DNA of 64,000 bases from Melastoma dodecandrum (Eukaryota > Streptophyta > Magnoliopsida > Myrtales > Melastomataceae), in contig JARUPY010000290.1 in assembly GCA_029817715.1 (NCBI GenBank), positions 434,001-498,000 on the forward strand, written 5' to 3'. The notes below the pieces were generated by a model. It worked only from the letters and a program-made list of their open reading frames with translations, was not told the origin of the DNA and did not search any database. The position numbers and the translations under genes were made by a program. Shown here one piece after another: positions 24,798-36,519 of this stretch; position 1 is the first letter of the stretch, and the number at the start of each line of letters is the position of its first letter.

Positions 24798-27550
24798 AAT
24801 TCCTTTCGATCCTGAAATTGAGAGGACATTCCATATGCAATTCCGACATATGTCAAGAGCACAACAGGTAGCTTGTTAATGTGTGTACTTATGTGCCAAG
24901 ATATTTTATTGTATTTGTGGATAAATAATTAATAAAGTCGAGTATTTGTCATTGATTATTTTACTTTTTCTGCACGTAAAATTATTAATGATAAAGTCCC
25001 ACAAATTAATAAGTATATTAATATGAAATAGTCCATGATCGGATAGATGTTTAGAGGGGACAAGGACATTTAGATCATCGCTAAGTATAAATGAGGTCAA
25101 GATAGACCGATGAATAATATATCTAAGTTATACTTAGAGGTACCCTGAGATTATGGATATTGGACACGACCCGCTTAAGAGGATACCACATATTGAACAT
25201 CATTGGTCAATCCTCTTTATGGACGAGTGTAACTGATCTTTTGACTGGATACCATCATTTATTCTATGCGTGGAGTTTGTGCACTTTGACGTCGTTGAAA
25301 GCAGTCTTTAACCGAATTGTGAGTAATACTTGTTGGTTGTGTGACAAAGCGTAGTGAGAATAGTGTTGAGTCAATATATGATTCATTGCTCTTTTGGATT
25401 AGAGAGTTAACATTTAGGCCACTTGATAGAGATATTAGTGACTCTAAAATCCATGGACATGGGAGGAATGTTTAACATTCAATTGAGTCTATTATATCTT
25501 GGTAATAAGTGAAACAATTAATTTGGTGATGATATATTTTGCGTGGAATTAATTGGGATGTCAGTTAGATGAAGAGAATGAATTACACGGTAATCTGTTC
25601 ATAGTGGTATATGATTTATGATCATTATCCTAACACGTTGGGTGACTAAAAACTATTGCTAGACGGTTACCTCAGTTTGTGTATGGATTTACACTACCTT
25701 CGTGTATAGGACCTAGAGGGTCGCACGCATAACACGTCGACACGAACATTGTGTTATTGATTATTTTAGTGGATACTAAAGTTAATCATTTTACTATTTG
25801 ATAATTAGAATTAATTGGAATATTAATTTATTCTAAAATATCGGAAGCAAATAAATTGACCAAGATTGAATATGAATTTGTTCGGATCAAGGATATTAAA
25901 TATATATATATATTGTATATGAGATACTTTATTTATTAAAATAATATTTGAATTATTAACGCATTCGCACGTTTGCATTATTTGATTTAATATATTTATT
26001 TTAATAAAATCAAATCAATTAATTGCCGGTTTACGTTTTAAAAATGAGGATTAATTTTTGAAACGGAAAGTATCGTTAATTTGTATCATGAATGCAATGT
26101 GACGTTTTAAGAAATTAGAAAAAGGAAAGAAAGTTTATTAATAGTCTATCTATAGGTGTTTTTGGAGAGTATAAAAAGATACATTTTCTTTCAAGTTTGG
26201 AAAGAAAAAAAAAACAGAGGGTGACGATCGCAAAAGAAAAAGAAAAAACATTTTTCGTTTGTTTTGCTTCCGAGAGATTTTATTTGTCGATCCAAGTGGC
26301 TAGCACCTACCAGATCGTCGAGTGTTCTCGATCGCGTGCTCGTGGATATTTCTAGAGGAGTCATACGTGGAACTCTTAGTCGTTTGAGATTTCGTTTGTT
26401 TCGTCAGAACCTACAAGGTACGTTTTTCGGGTAAGCATTTTTTAGAGTTTGTCTCAATTATATTATACGTACTGCGAGTTGATTTGGGCTAAAATTTAAT
26501 TATTTTAATCTTTCGTTGTGCCCTAAAACTAACACAGCTATGACCGACGGTAATCAAGAAAATCAAGTGGGGGATAACATTATCCCAATAGGAGCTAATG
26601 GAGGATTATTGGATTTCGACAATAGACCGATGGTGGAGTTTATCTTAGCAAGACCACACGTCCAACGATCTTGTATTGCGTCGCCAGCTATCCAGGCTTG
26701 AGATTATGGGATCAAGGCTTCAGTGATGTAGAAAATCCATAGCTCAGTTCAATTTAGAGGAACGTCGATGGATGACCCGCACGAGCACTTGAGCAAATTC
26801 TAGAGTGTTTGCAACAGATTCAGGCAGAACAGAGTCCTACAAGATGCGGTCAGGTTGAAGCTGTTCTTATTCTGCTGAAAGACAGAGCCTGGGGGTGGTT
26901 TAACTTATTCTCGGTGAATTATATTACACATGGCTACAAATGGAGGAAGCTTTTCTGGACCAGTATTTCCCTCCATCGAAGATATCGCATATGAGGAGTG
27001 AGATTACAACGTTCCGACGACATGAATTGGAATCAATTATGGAAGCCTGAGAGCGTTTTAAGAACCAGTTGATTCAATGCCCCCATCACGACCTTTCAGG
27101 ATGAAGACAATTGGAGGCACTATACAAGGGTTGATAGAAGCCTCACGTAAAGATTTGAATTTGGCATCCATTGGATCATTCTTGAAGAAGTCTCACATCG
27201 AAAACCTAGAGCTCTTGGAGATGATGAGAATGACATTTATGTCAAATCAATATTTTGATCGGATAAGTCGAAGAAGAGCACCGGGAGCACATGAACACGA
27301 CGCTCTAACATTGATCCAAGCTCAGCTAACTGCCGTTACCAAGAAATTTGAGACTATGAATGTCAACTCAGTTCGAGGGACTTCAATTAGCTATGAGATT
27401 TATGGAGGAAATCATCAAAATAATCAGTGTGCGGTAAGCATGGAGGTGGCGAATTACATTGGGAGCCAGATGAATAATCCTTTTTCAATACATGTAATCC
27501 GAGGTGGAGGAATCACCCAATTTTCTTATGGAGAAGGCCACAAGTGACAA
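24798..27550 (+). pseudogene. Athila-like gag, broken by stops and by a solo LTR
   Basis: The N-terminal piece (about 24798-24868) contains PFDPEIERTF, an Athila gag signature. The rest (26540-27550) shows degenerate counterparts of the capsid region: a 'DDPHEHLSKF' segment, 'KDRAWGWFN', and downstream 'SYEIYGGNHQNNQC', the position of the Athila zinc-knuckle-like motif. Several in-frame stops (for example after 26701) and frame changes prevent expression of a full protein. The two pieces were separated by insertion of the LTR at 24874-26534, and the frame is continuous across the reconstructed empty site. No protease, polymerase or integrase of this element was recognised downstream. Confidence 0.7.
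24874..26534 (+). mobile_element. solo LTR inserted in Athila gag (1,661 bp)
   Basis: It starts TGTTAATG and ends ...ACTAACA, and is flanked by TAGCT (24869-24873) and CAGCT (26535-26539), a target-site duplication with one T/C difference. A TATA-like TATAAAAAG lies near 26171-26180, followed by a leader-like stretch, which fits a + strand LTR. There are no internal genes or second LTR. Removing it restores the flanking gag frame. The sequence style suggests a Copia LTR but the lineage is unknown. Confidence 0.75.
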
Positions 27551-28973
27551 TAGGTCGAACACTGCCACACTCCAGGTTTTCGGCAACCTTAGGCAAGGAA
27601 GCAGGGAAAAGGTCGAACCTCAAGGAGTTGATGATGCAGGTGCCCTAATAGCGTTGATGACTTGCATCAAGTTCCTTCCTATTGAAGTTGTGCCTTAGAA
27701 TGGCTTGTGAATGCCTCTATCTAGGGCTATAGGGCATATTTATATTACGAAACTAGTCGCCTCATATTAGGCAGCTTTCAGTGGACCGAGCTCAAAATTG
27801 GGTTTAATTTGGCCGCAAATACTTTTGTTTGGATTGAGATTATGGTTCATTTGTAACCCAATAAGTCCATTATGTATGAGTTGGACTTATATCCGAAATA
27901 TATATATTTCATGTTTATAGCTCATTTACACTTCGGAGTTATTTTTTGATCTGGGCTTATAGATATCCAAATTGGATAACCCCCACTAGGCCAAGGCTTA
28001 ATATAAAGCCCATAACATGATAATATTATAGACAATTTTTATTCCTAGAAATGTCCTCACTTCAATTATTTTCTGGTATATATTTTACGCATAGAGAATG
28101 TAGAATTAAAGTAATATCCTTGCATTTTGTAGATCGCTTTATTTTAGAAAATATTATCGTCGGGGTAATTTGCTGTGTATATGCTTCCTAGGTAGGATAG
28201 CAAACATGGATTTTAGTATGTTTATATCCGGTCGTTGCTTTCTCCTTTTAACAGGGATTCATCTGTAGATTTATCAGGGTGATCAATGAAATCCCGTTTG
28301 CCATTTCAGCTATTCTTATGGCACTGCGGCCCTTGAATAAGTTTGAGAGAGTGACGATTGATAATTTTATGGTGAATGATTATTCCTTTAATAGCTTGTC
28401 GATTCACTAAAGCCAAGTTTACCTTCTCGCTAGGTTTAAGCAAATATTGGGCTGTTGCCATGAAGCCGAAGCTTTGAAAGCTGCGAAAGAACTCAATCCC
28501 TAAAAGGAATATAAAATGGAAGCAGCATCGGTAAGCACCATGTCTTTGTCGTTCCACCATCCATCGAAACTTCTGAGGACAAATTCCAAAAAGAGTTAAG
28601 CAAAATTAACCTTGCACTCAATTTAAGTCCACTGAACTAAGAAAAGACAGTGTATGGGAATAAACAAAGCATCGTCTATATTTCTAGCCTTAGACACCTC
28701 TTTTTTATGTTCACGGCCGATTGTTCTTTCTCAAAGTGCCCCTTCTTTTGTATTTGTCTTTCATGACATTCTCATCTTTGGATGACTTAACAATCCAAAG
28801 ATGGTAAAAATAAATTGGTCATCGCTGTTGGGTGGAGATGCAGTTGGTGCGGCCGGTTCTCAAATGGTAAATCTCATTATTATGTTATTCATGGATGCAA
28901 CGGTAAACATATATCCCGAATCTCTTGTGTAATGAAACTACAATGTATATATTTAATTCCAATTTCTTCGTCC
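27551..28973. other. unclassified region after the Athila gag remnant
   Basis: No gene could be supported. It is probably decayed retroelement and intergenic sequence. The phrase 'gatgacttgcatca' at about 27655 also occurs at the Athila LTR end (24648), so a fragment of that LTR family may be present. ORFs at 28306-28560 (-) and a short serine-rich one from 28516 (+) were examined and not accepted. Confidence 0.35.
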
Positions 28974-29654
28974 TGATGGGATGTGACACAAACTACAACA
29001 CCCCGAAATACGTCGAATGACTTCTTAAGGCCAGATTATGTTTCTCGCAACGGAAATAATAATTAACGACGAAGAAACAACACCGAGATTTTACGTGGAA
29101 ACCTCCTCAATGTGATGAGTAAAACCACGGCCCGAGGCACCACTAAACTTCCACTAAATCAACAAAGAAGTGGGTATAGAAGTGTTCCTCTCTAAGCACC
29201 AATAATCAGCTCTCAATCATCTTCCTAACTCAACGTAAACATCAAGAATCCATCTTAGAAATCATACGCTAAGGATATCAAATGAAGAGAAGCTGAAAAT
29301 CATAAACACACAATCTGCCGTCTCGGATACAATACGAAATCTCCAGCAAAAAGACTTCAATCGCCAATCACCGCTCAGAATGAAGAAGCTCAAGTAAGGA
29401 ATACTTCCTCAAAGTTTCACGAGATTCTAACGGTGCGATCGGCGGAAACAGACCAAGAAGCAAACGTCGCCCAGGCTGGAATGGAGCTGCGGCGGGATCC
29501 AAAAACACCTCCTTGGTGGCAACCTCCACTTGTATTCTTAGCTCTTAAGATAACCCTAAAAAAAATACCTTAAATACTTGTGGGCTTTTTGGGCTTCATC
29601 TATGTACAAAACATAGGCTTGGGCTACTCCACATATGGAGAGAAATACCCAACA
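28974..29654 (-). mobile_element. solo Copia LTR (681 bp)
   Basis: It starts TGATGGGATG and ends ...ACCCAACA, with a perfect 5-bp target-site duplication CGTCC at 28969-28973 and 29655-29659. It is clearly related to both LTRs of the Copia element at 47855-53194: shared phrases include a variant of 'ttcgtcgaatgacttcttaa', 'aacaccgagatt', 'ggcaccac', 'tcaacaaagaagtgggta' and 'caacggtgcgatcgg'. The family relation sets its strand as minus. A single LTR with an intact duplication is the usual product of recombination between the two LTRs of a full element. Confidence 0.9.
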
Positions 29655-29659
29655 CGTCC

Positions 29660-31619
29660 ATCCTCCGGTCTTGGTCTCCTCGTGTTCATACTTATCATCC
29701 TTTTAACTTCGTTGCCACACGGTTAAAATCTTTAGCATCCTTGATTTCTTCTTCGAAATCATGTGATAATAATTGAACTCTTCCCAGAGACTTTCTAACT
29801 AAAGTTCCTTCTGGACTCTTTCCAAGAGTTATGTCGTCTCCCCAATTGAACGGCTGATTCGAGATTCTAGGGCGATTTTGTTCTTCTTTGCAACGAAACC
29901 ATTCCGTCACCTCTTTCTCGATGCTTGCTTTGCCTTGCTTTCTCCATTGCGTACCTATGTCCCACTAACTTTATTTGCATGTATATGCATATATGTATAC
30001 ATGCATAGATATAATTTCCCCTTTCGGAGCCATGATCAATATTCCGTCGAGATAATCTGAGACTATCTCCATTTCTCCTTTTTTTTTTACCGACACTTTT
30101 CCCAAATAATAATTTCTCCCAAGGATCTACTTATCATATCTACTTCCGCATCCTAAGTCAAGTCCCATTTTAGGACATATGCTCATTCAAGGGAATATAA
30201 TATTTATGAGCAGATAATTTTGAATAATTTTTATGACAAAAAATTTCTTAATATACATCCCCTCGAGGCATTATAAATAGGAGTGCAAGGATCACATGGC
30301 TTTGTACTCCTCTCTTCTTGTTTCTCCAGTTCGTTCCTTCTGCTCCCCTATTTAGAATGTATGTCCCTTCATCCTTTTTAACTTCCGCATACTGCACTTT
30401 TTTCTTTTGCATGCTAGAGAAAAAGTGTGACAACATCCCACACCGTGCTGTTCGGAGAAGTCTCGGATTTAGCGTTCCAAGCGTTCATCATTCTCCTTCC
30501 TTTGCAGCTCCAAATAGGTGGCGATAAGGATAAAAGTGGGATGCCCCCCCCCCCCCCCTTTTCGGTCTCGCTGCGATGAATTTAATGACACAATTATGCA
30601 GCGGAAACTCAAAACAGTCAAATGGTCCCACAAATACATATTATGACTCTTGGCTTTATATAATATCCACATAATATCCATTCTTTAAAATATGGCGTGT
30701 ATCTTCATATCCCCACTACTCCTCTACTTCCGCCTGGACTTTACTTCTTTACCTGAAGAATGTTCTCGAAACATTCGCATGCAACCCACTCAAGCAAATA
30801 CGTGCGCTGGTAGGGTCCTAGAAACCAAAACCTAACTCTTCCAGTCTTTGAAAACAATTTACATGCGCTTGGACCCGACATTACCTTGACCAACTAAACA
30901 CAAGATCACACCGACCTGAATATCAATCTGCACTTTCCATATTAGCATTGATTTGTTCTTTTAATGAGAGTGGCTTGACTCTATTGGAAAGAAATATAAT
31001 CAAAAGGATTCCATATCACTTTGATTAATTAAGTGATTTATGATAGGTAGACAACAGAAGGTATATTGATATAGGTTTTTATTCCTACAAGTTAACCTTC
31101 TAAAAAATAATACAAGTTTTTCTTCTGTATGGTACTGGTTGACTAAATGTTCTTAGACCTGAATCGAGCCGGCTTCTTTAGCCATTTTTGTGATTTCCTC
31201 ATTCTGGTGTTAGGGGGCTTCTTTGGCCTAATTCTTTCTTTTCTACATTTGGTAGGGCATAAACTCTCAACATAAGGGTTTGATACGACTATGGTACAGC
31301 AGCCGACGCCAACTGTTCTAAAAGCTCGAACTTGTAGGTAAAAGCGTATCATACTTTTATATTTGTTTCTACTATGGTCGAGGGGTCTTCCGTGAGAATC
31401 GAGCTTACCTTGGTGAACAGGGAATGAAGGAAAGCTTGCAAATTTTAAAGGGGGCTACAAATCGGGGACACAACCGCAATTTTTTTTTCTTTTTTCAGCA
31501 CTTTCGAACCACGATCCGAAAAAGAAATGAAGCTCAATGGATGTTGATGAGGATGGCCTACATCATCAAAGAAAGGTGACGACTTTGGGTTAAGGTTGTT
31601 GACCCATTGGTTACACAAA
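29660..31619. other. unclassified region with a promoter-like TATA box
   Basis: No gene is confidently supported. A good TATA box (TATAAATA, 30272-30279) is followed by pyrimidine-rich sequence, as in a transcribed leader, but no convincing ORF follows. A - strand ORF at 29695-29910 (71 residues, hydrophilic) could be a fragment of an unknown gene; it contains no domain I recognise. A run of about 17 C lies at 30543-30560, where base counting may be unreliable. Confidence 0.35.
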
Positions 31620-32588
31620 GATGGGGTGAATTAGTATTAAAGTTCAATTAAGGATTAACTCCTTTTCGGTAACCTCGCAATAGAAGATGACTTTTATAAA
31701 ATAAAATCTTCCGGACAAGCTTCTGTAAGAAAAAATGTCTGAAATGGATCCCAGTGATTCATAGGACACAAGAAATTGTAGTGGTTGGGCACGCTTTGCC
31801 TACGTCCGCTCTCACCCAGAATTTGGATGTCTATCACTAAAACAAAACGTATTAACGAATACAGAAGGTGATGCGTTGATCAACCTTCTACAGCACAGAC
31901 CAGAAGGTTGGACCATACTTACAAGTGACTGATTTGCACTGGTCAGTGTGACTAATGAAAGAAACCAATTGTTTGGACATTTCCCTCAAGCAGTTTCTTT
32001 GCCTGCATAGTTTTCATTACGTCTTCCATCTGAACATTTCTCTTCGGCGGTGTCCTTACCTGCATAGCAATCGACTATGACTTCCCTTTGGACCTTTCAC
32101 TATGTCAGTGTCTTCACCTCTACAATATCCAACTATGACTTCCCTTTACAGTCCCTTGAGACAACGACTTCGTGGCGAATCCCATGCAAGTAGACAATAA
32201 CCTTTGTCTTAGATTTTCTGCACACACAAAACATACTACAAAAGCTTATCATTATCTCACCTTCTGCGCTCCTATAGTATATGCCATTTTTCTTCAACTC
32301 ACTGCACGTTGTTACGCCACAGCCTGCCGGATGTCTCCTCCAACGCTATCCACATCCTCCAACCAAGAGTCCTTCGTGGCTTCTAGGCCATCATCGCAAA
32401 AGACTTCACGAATGCTACAGCTTTCGTTCCTTCTCGTGGGTGACAAACAACACTCAAGACCATTCTCACCTGATTTTCTTTATATTTATATAAAATACTC
32501 AAAACCTAAATTTAGAAACTAAAACTTGATAAGAATAGCTTCTGCACGTGAAAGAATATATTAATTTCTTAATTATATAAATAAACAA

Positions 32589-32888
32589 GGCCAAATTAGC
32601 AAATATATCCTGTCTTATACCTCATTTTTCCGATCTATCCCGTCGTTTGAAACGTATCGTATAGTAACCTCAACGTAAAACGTTACTTCGACGTTATCCT
32701 ACATTAAGTCCAATTTTGACGGAGTCCGACGTGTCGCACACGTGGCTCTGACACCGTTAAAATATAATGGCCAAATTAGCAAATATATCATGTACTATAC
32801 CCCATTTTTCCGATCTATCCCTTCGTTTGAAAAGTATCGTACAGTAACCCCAACTTAAGACGTTACTGCGACGTTATCCTCCGACGTT
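32589..32888. repeat. left terminal inverted repeat of the Pack-MULE, in two tandem copies
   Basis: Copy one starts at 32589 and copy two at 32770, with 'ggccaaattagcaaatatatc' at both starts, followed by a variant of 'catttttccgatctatccc' and 'cgacgttatcct'. The second copy stops where the captured gene begins. Confidence 0.8.
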
Positions 32889-33290
32889 AAGTCGGTTCTT
32901 GTCGGCGGGCCCACGCTCCGTATTGCTAAGGCCTACGAAGCATTCATGGAATTGGTTGACGCCAGTGGTTACCCTGTGGCAATAATGTCTTCTGCTAAAA
33001 GACTCGTTTGTGAACAACACCCTCAATTCATTGGGACCTATTGGGGCGCAGTTCGCACTGCTTTCTCCTCAAGAAGGAGAAGGTGATTATTGTCCATCCA
33101 AACAGGGTGGTCGTGGCTAACGGCCCTACTTTCGGATGTGTCCTTATGAAGGATTTTCTCAACTCCCTTGCTAAGAAGATCAATTTCAATGGTACTGCCC
33201 ATGAAAACTATCGCCGCATATACATTCTCGATGGCGAAATTGACAGTCGAGGGTTTATTTCATTCTTTCCTAAAAAGGTTTAGGGGCTCG
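32889..33290 (+). pseudogene. captured pyruvate decarboxylase fragment
   Basis: Read in the + direction this encodes an easily recognised part of plant pyruvate decarboxylase: first VLVGGPTLRIAKAYEAF through QHPQFIGTYWGAV, then LLKKEKVIIVHP through ANGPTFGCVLMKDF and ENYRRIYI. These are consecutive parts of the central region of the enzyme, which converts pyruvate to acetaldehyde with thiamine diphosphate. About 27 residues between the two blocks (after WGAV.TAF) are missing, and the frame shifts at that junction. There is no start, no catalytic C-terminal domain and no visible intron. It cannot make an enzyme. The second block lies in an ORF at 33041-33283 that could make an 80-residue peptide if transcribed. 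Confidence 0.88.
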
Positions 33291-33830
33291 AGCTAATTTT
33301 GGACTATGTGAATATTTTATATTTTTGACATAATTAGCAATTATATCCTGTACCTTTTCTATTTTTTCCGATCTATCTTATCGTTCGACTAACGGTGATT
33401 TTTAACGCCGTCAGAGCCATGTGTGCGATACGTCGGACTCCGTCAAGATGGGACCTAACGGAGGATAACGTCGAAGTAACGTCTTAAGTTGGGGTTACTG
33501 TACGATACGTTTCAAACGACGGGATAGATCGAAAAAATGGGGTATAGTACAGGATATAATTGCTAATTAGGACAATAAACAAATATCCATTAGGAAATAA
33601 ATCAAATCAATTGGATTTTGATTTAATTTAATTTTCATGAATAATGTGTTAAAAGAAGGCTCTGACTCATCAGCAACCTTTTATAGTTGGAATTAATTCA
33701 AAAATTATTTCCAAATTTGTTTCTATTCAATTCAATCATGTGATACATTTAATTTCGACGAATGATGTTGATACTTACTCAAATAATCCCCTTTAGTGGA
33801 TAATTTTGATCCACAGAAGGTTGCTAATGG

Positions 33831-34419
33831 TAGCACTAATTACAATGTTGATACAAAATTTTATATATGAACGAAGGTTTGTACGATGTAAGGTTAGTTT
33901 AAAAGAAATTTGTCAAAATATGGTCACAGTTTCAAAAAATTATATATATATACAACCAATGTTGCAGGTTTTGGAAACCCGTCTTCCAACTTCCAAAAGA
34001 GATGGTTTCCAAAAATCACCAAAGGTAACATAAGGAATATGGGGTTTGGGAAATCGTCTATTTTGTAAATTGGACGACGAATTTTCAAAACCCGTCTTTT
34101 GTAAAAATGAGAAACAAGTTTTAAAAACCCACCTTGAAATACATAGAATAAAAGATTCTCAGAACTTAGTTGATTAGAGCACTCATTGAGTAAGTAGAAG
34201 GTCTTAAATTCGATTCTAAACATCCGAAGATATGGAGATTTGGGAGGGTGTGTTTGTTATCTGTGTTAATAGATTTGATCGTCAAATTTGATTCTTGGAA
34301 TTCGATTCCACGATGCCCTTAGGATGGAGACTTAAATAAAAACAAAAGTTTAATTATATAAGCTAAATAACTAAGGAAAGTAATTTAAGAAAATGGACAA
34401 CACAATAAAACGTGATTAA
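33831..34419. other. intergenic region left of the truncated Tat/Ogre element
   Basis: No gene was seen. There is some local internal repetition around 33960-34140 (variants of 'ggaaacccgtctt' and 'aaaacccgtctttt'). Confidence 0.4.
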
Positions 34420-34424
34420 GGAAT

Positions 34425-35848
34425 TGTACGCGCGCCCTCCGGCCCAGCACGCACGATGGCAGTTCGGGCAACCCGAAGATCTGGGTCCGCTCCCTGAGAC
34501 CCAGTCCGGTCGATGTTCCGGCTCAAACGTCGGACGCTGCGGAAAGGGGACCCGGGTTGAATCCTCCCTTGTTTCCCGAGCGGATCTGCGGGGTGTTTCG
34601 CCGACCGTCTCCAGTCCCCTGAAGGTGGCGAGCGAAAGGCTGCACTAAGACCTCGCTTGGGATTTTCTAGGAGGATCCAGGGAGTGGCTCGGTCTGCCGT
34701 CACCTCATCCTAAATGGCTTCGAAAAGAGGGTAATGTTTACCTTTGGTAAATTGTTCGGAGTCGCCACCGACTTAGTTTAAAAATTTGATTTTAAGTCGG
34801 AAAAATCAGAGTTGGGTTTGGGGATTCCTATTTACTAACCTTTGTATTCTAAAACATGCGAAAGGGTGGCGATTTGTTCAAAAAGTTTAACTTTTGATTG
34901 ACGGGTGTTGGGCCCGATTCGGGAGTAGGCCGAACCTTTATCGACATTTTAACCGGCGTTGGACCCGAATTTAGGTTTGTTTGATTAAAACCAATCGTGC
35001 GACGCAAAACCTAAAGCCTAAGCATACGCGCAATCACAAACAATTATTTAGATCAAAAGGACGGGGAAGGGCGGTGATTGCGAGCCTATACACTTGGGTC
35101 CACAATCCGTTACAAGTGCATTTGAATAAAAATTCGGGGAGGCCCGCACCTCCCCTTTGTACCTTTGATTGAGTTTGGGGCCGCTTTAAGCCTTCGAACC
35201 CACGGTTTTTAGGCCGGGGTGGATCCACGCAGTTTGATACACACGCCTTCGAGTTAATTTTTCGGAATTTTGAAGTTGATCTTCCGAGATTAGATGCTCG
35301 ATGTGCATGCAAAGAAAAATAAAGAAGTGGTTAGAATGTCCTAATTTAAATCGAAGTAAATAATTAGGACTTAATGAAATAAGAGTGATACTTACGGGGC
35401 ATTGTGAGCCCGTTGATATTGATCGTTCGCGTCATCGAAGGATGACATTCCATGGTAGTAATTCCTCGGTGTTTACATGCAAAGTAGAGGAAGATGGCAT
35501 GCTATGCCAAGTCAATGTCATTAATATCGATTAAATTTGAATGAAATTCAATCGAATTGAATTAAGGTAAGGCTTGTCTTACCGTTTTGATCGGAGATGT
35601 GCACTTGGTGTGAATTGTCGATGATATCCGAGAGGTTTCCCCATGTTTTACATGTAAAACAAAGAGAGGATGGGAGTTAGTAATGCACATTGAATTAAGT
35701 ATTCATCTATGAATACATAATAAATCCAAACAAGGAAATGTAAGGATTAAGGTCCAAACTAAGTGATAAGACAAAGAAATACGTTCAAATCGCATCCACC
35801 TAAAGATCATAATTTTTAAAGATCAAAAGAAAAAAAATTTTTTGAAAC
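34425..35848 (-). repeat. 3' LTR remnant of the Tat/Ogre element
   Basis: It is a direct repeat of 41752-43174 that begins TGTACGCGCGCC on the + strand and ends at 'gaaac' (35848), where similarity stops abruptly. The proximal GC-rich ~400 bases differ from the other copy at many C/T and G/A positions, while 35370-35810 is almost identical to it. Confidence 0.9.
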
Positions 35849-36063
35849 TGTTGAAAATGTTGTGGGATCAGGACTTAGCGGGTCCCTCGTCATTTCCTCA
35901 GATACGCCCTGATCATCAGCGGCTCGATCCCATAAACGCCCTAGGTGCTGCCTAGGGGTCGCGTTACATATAGACAACCTTGCTAGTCCGCGACCAGAAT
36001 GTAGCAAGGTAACATACTATAGACTCTAACTATCTAATTGCATAAATGTAAAGATGGAAAGTT

Positions 36064-36519
36064 TCACCCGTCGAGAGGCATGTCTGACTCGGTCGGGATC
36101 GACGCTTCCATCATATAGACTTCTTCTTCAGACTCTTGTGTCCCTGTCTTCTCGTTTTGTTTCTCCTCCACTTCTTCACTAGTAGTAGGAGAATCCGCAC
36201 GTCTGCTCTGAGGAGGCGCTGCAACCCTTGGAGGCGTCCTGGGCGGTATTGGCACTACTGGAGCTCGGAAGTACGGCGCTCGCATGCGTGGTCGACGCCT
36301 ATGACCGAGCCCGATATTCACTTGGATGACATTAACATGTTCAACAGTCATCTGCTCGTCATCGACTTCTTCATCCTTCTGGATCTTCACATTCTCCAAC
36401 TTCTCCGATGATTTCGCCTTCCATTGTCGCTGCAGATGAACGGACGAAACGGATGGCCGATTTGCTGCTGGTGTGATTGCCCTGTTTGCGCCGCACTTTG
36501 CCAGTGAATCCGAGTCCAC
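36064..36519 (-). pseudogene. post-protease linker ORF of the Tat/Ogre element
   Basis: This 151-residue ORF overlaps the end of the protease ORF in another frame. It is acidic and proline-rich with no conserved enzyme motif. In Ogre elements the stretch between protease and reverse transcriptase is poorly conserved and holds an intron. This ORF is the last recognisable coding piece before the deletion, and the 215 bases between it and the LTR remnant show no reverse transcriptase signature. Confidence 0.45.

Larger units (their letters stand above)
32589..33573. mobile_element. Pack-MULE (Mutator-like element) of 985 bp
   Basis: A perfect 9-bp target-site duplication AATAAACAA lies at 32580-32588 and 33574-33582, the hallmark length for Mutator-like elements. 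The ends are inverted: the left begins 'ggccaaattagcaaatatat' and the right end read backwards begins 'gtcctaattagcaattatat'. The terminal inverted repeats extend for about 170-180 bp. The left arm is duplicated in tandem (32589-32769 and 32770 to about 32888), and the right side carries a short extra piece in direct orientation (about 33330-33395). There is no transposase. The interior is a captured pyruvate decarboxylase gene fragment, so it is a non-autonomous Pack-MULE that would need transposase from elsewhere. Confidence 0.92.
31620..33830. repeat. dispersed repeat family, copy B, split by a MULE
   Basis: This is the counterpart of copy A at 12628-14235. The left part is 31620-32579 and the right part is 33583-33830; between them sits the Mutator-like element and its duplicated target. 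The right part continues the homology (a variant of 'ctggtcagcaaccttctgta', then 'atttccaaattg'), which shows that the MULE landed inside an existing repeat. No coding domain was recognised. Confidence 0.65.

Noticed and set aside
28516..28599. Short serine-rich ORF resembling a plastid transit peptide start
   Set aside because: It stops after about 27 codons with no splice donor before the stop and no recognisable mature protein downstream.
29695..29910. 71-codon - strand ORF
   Set aside because: It is hydrophilic, without a known domain or partner exons; it cannot be told from a chance frame or gene relic.
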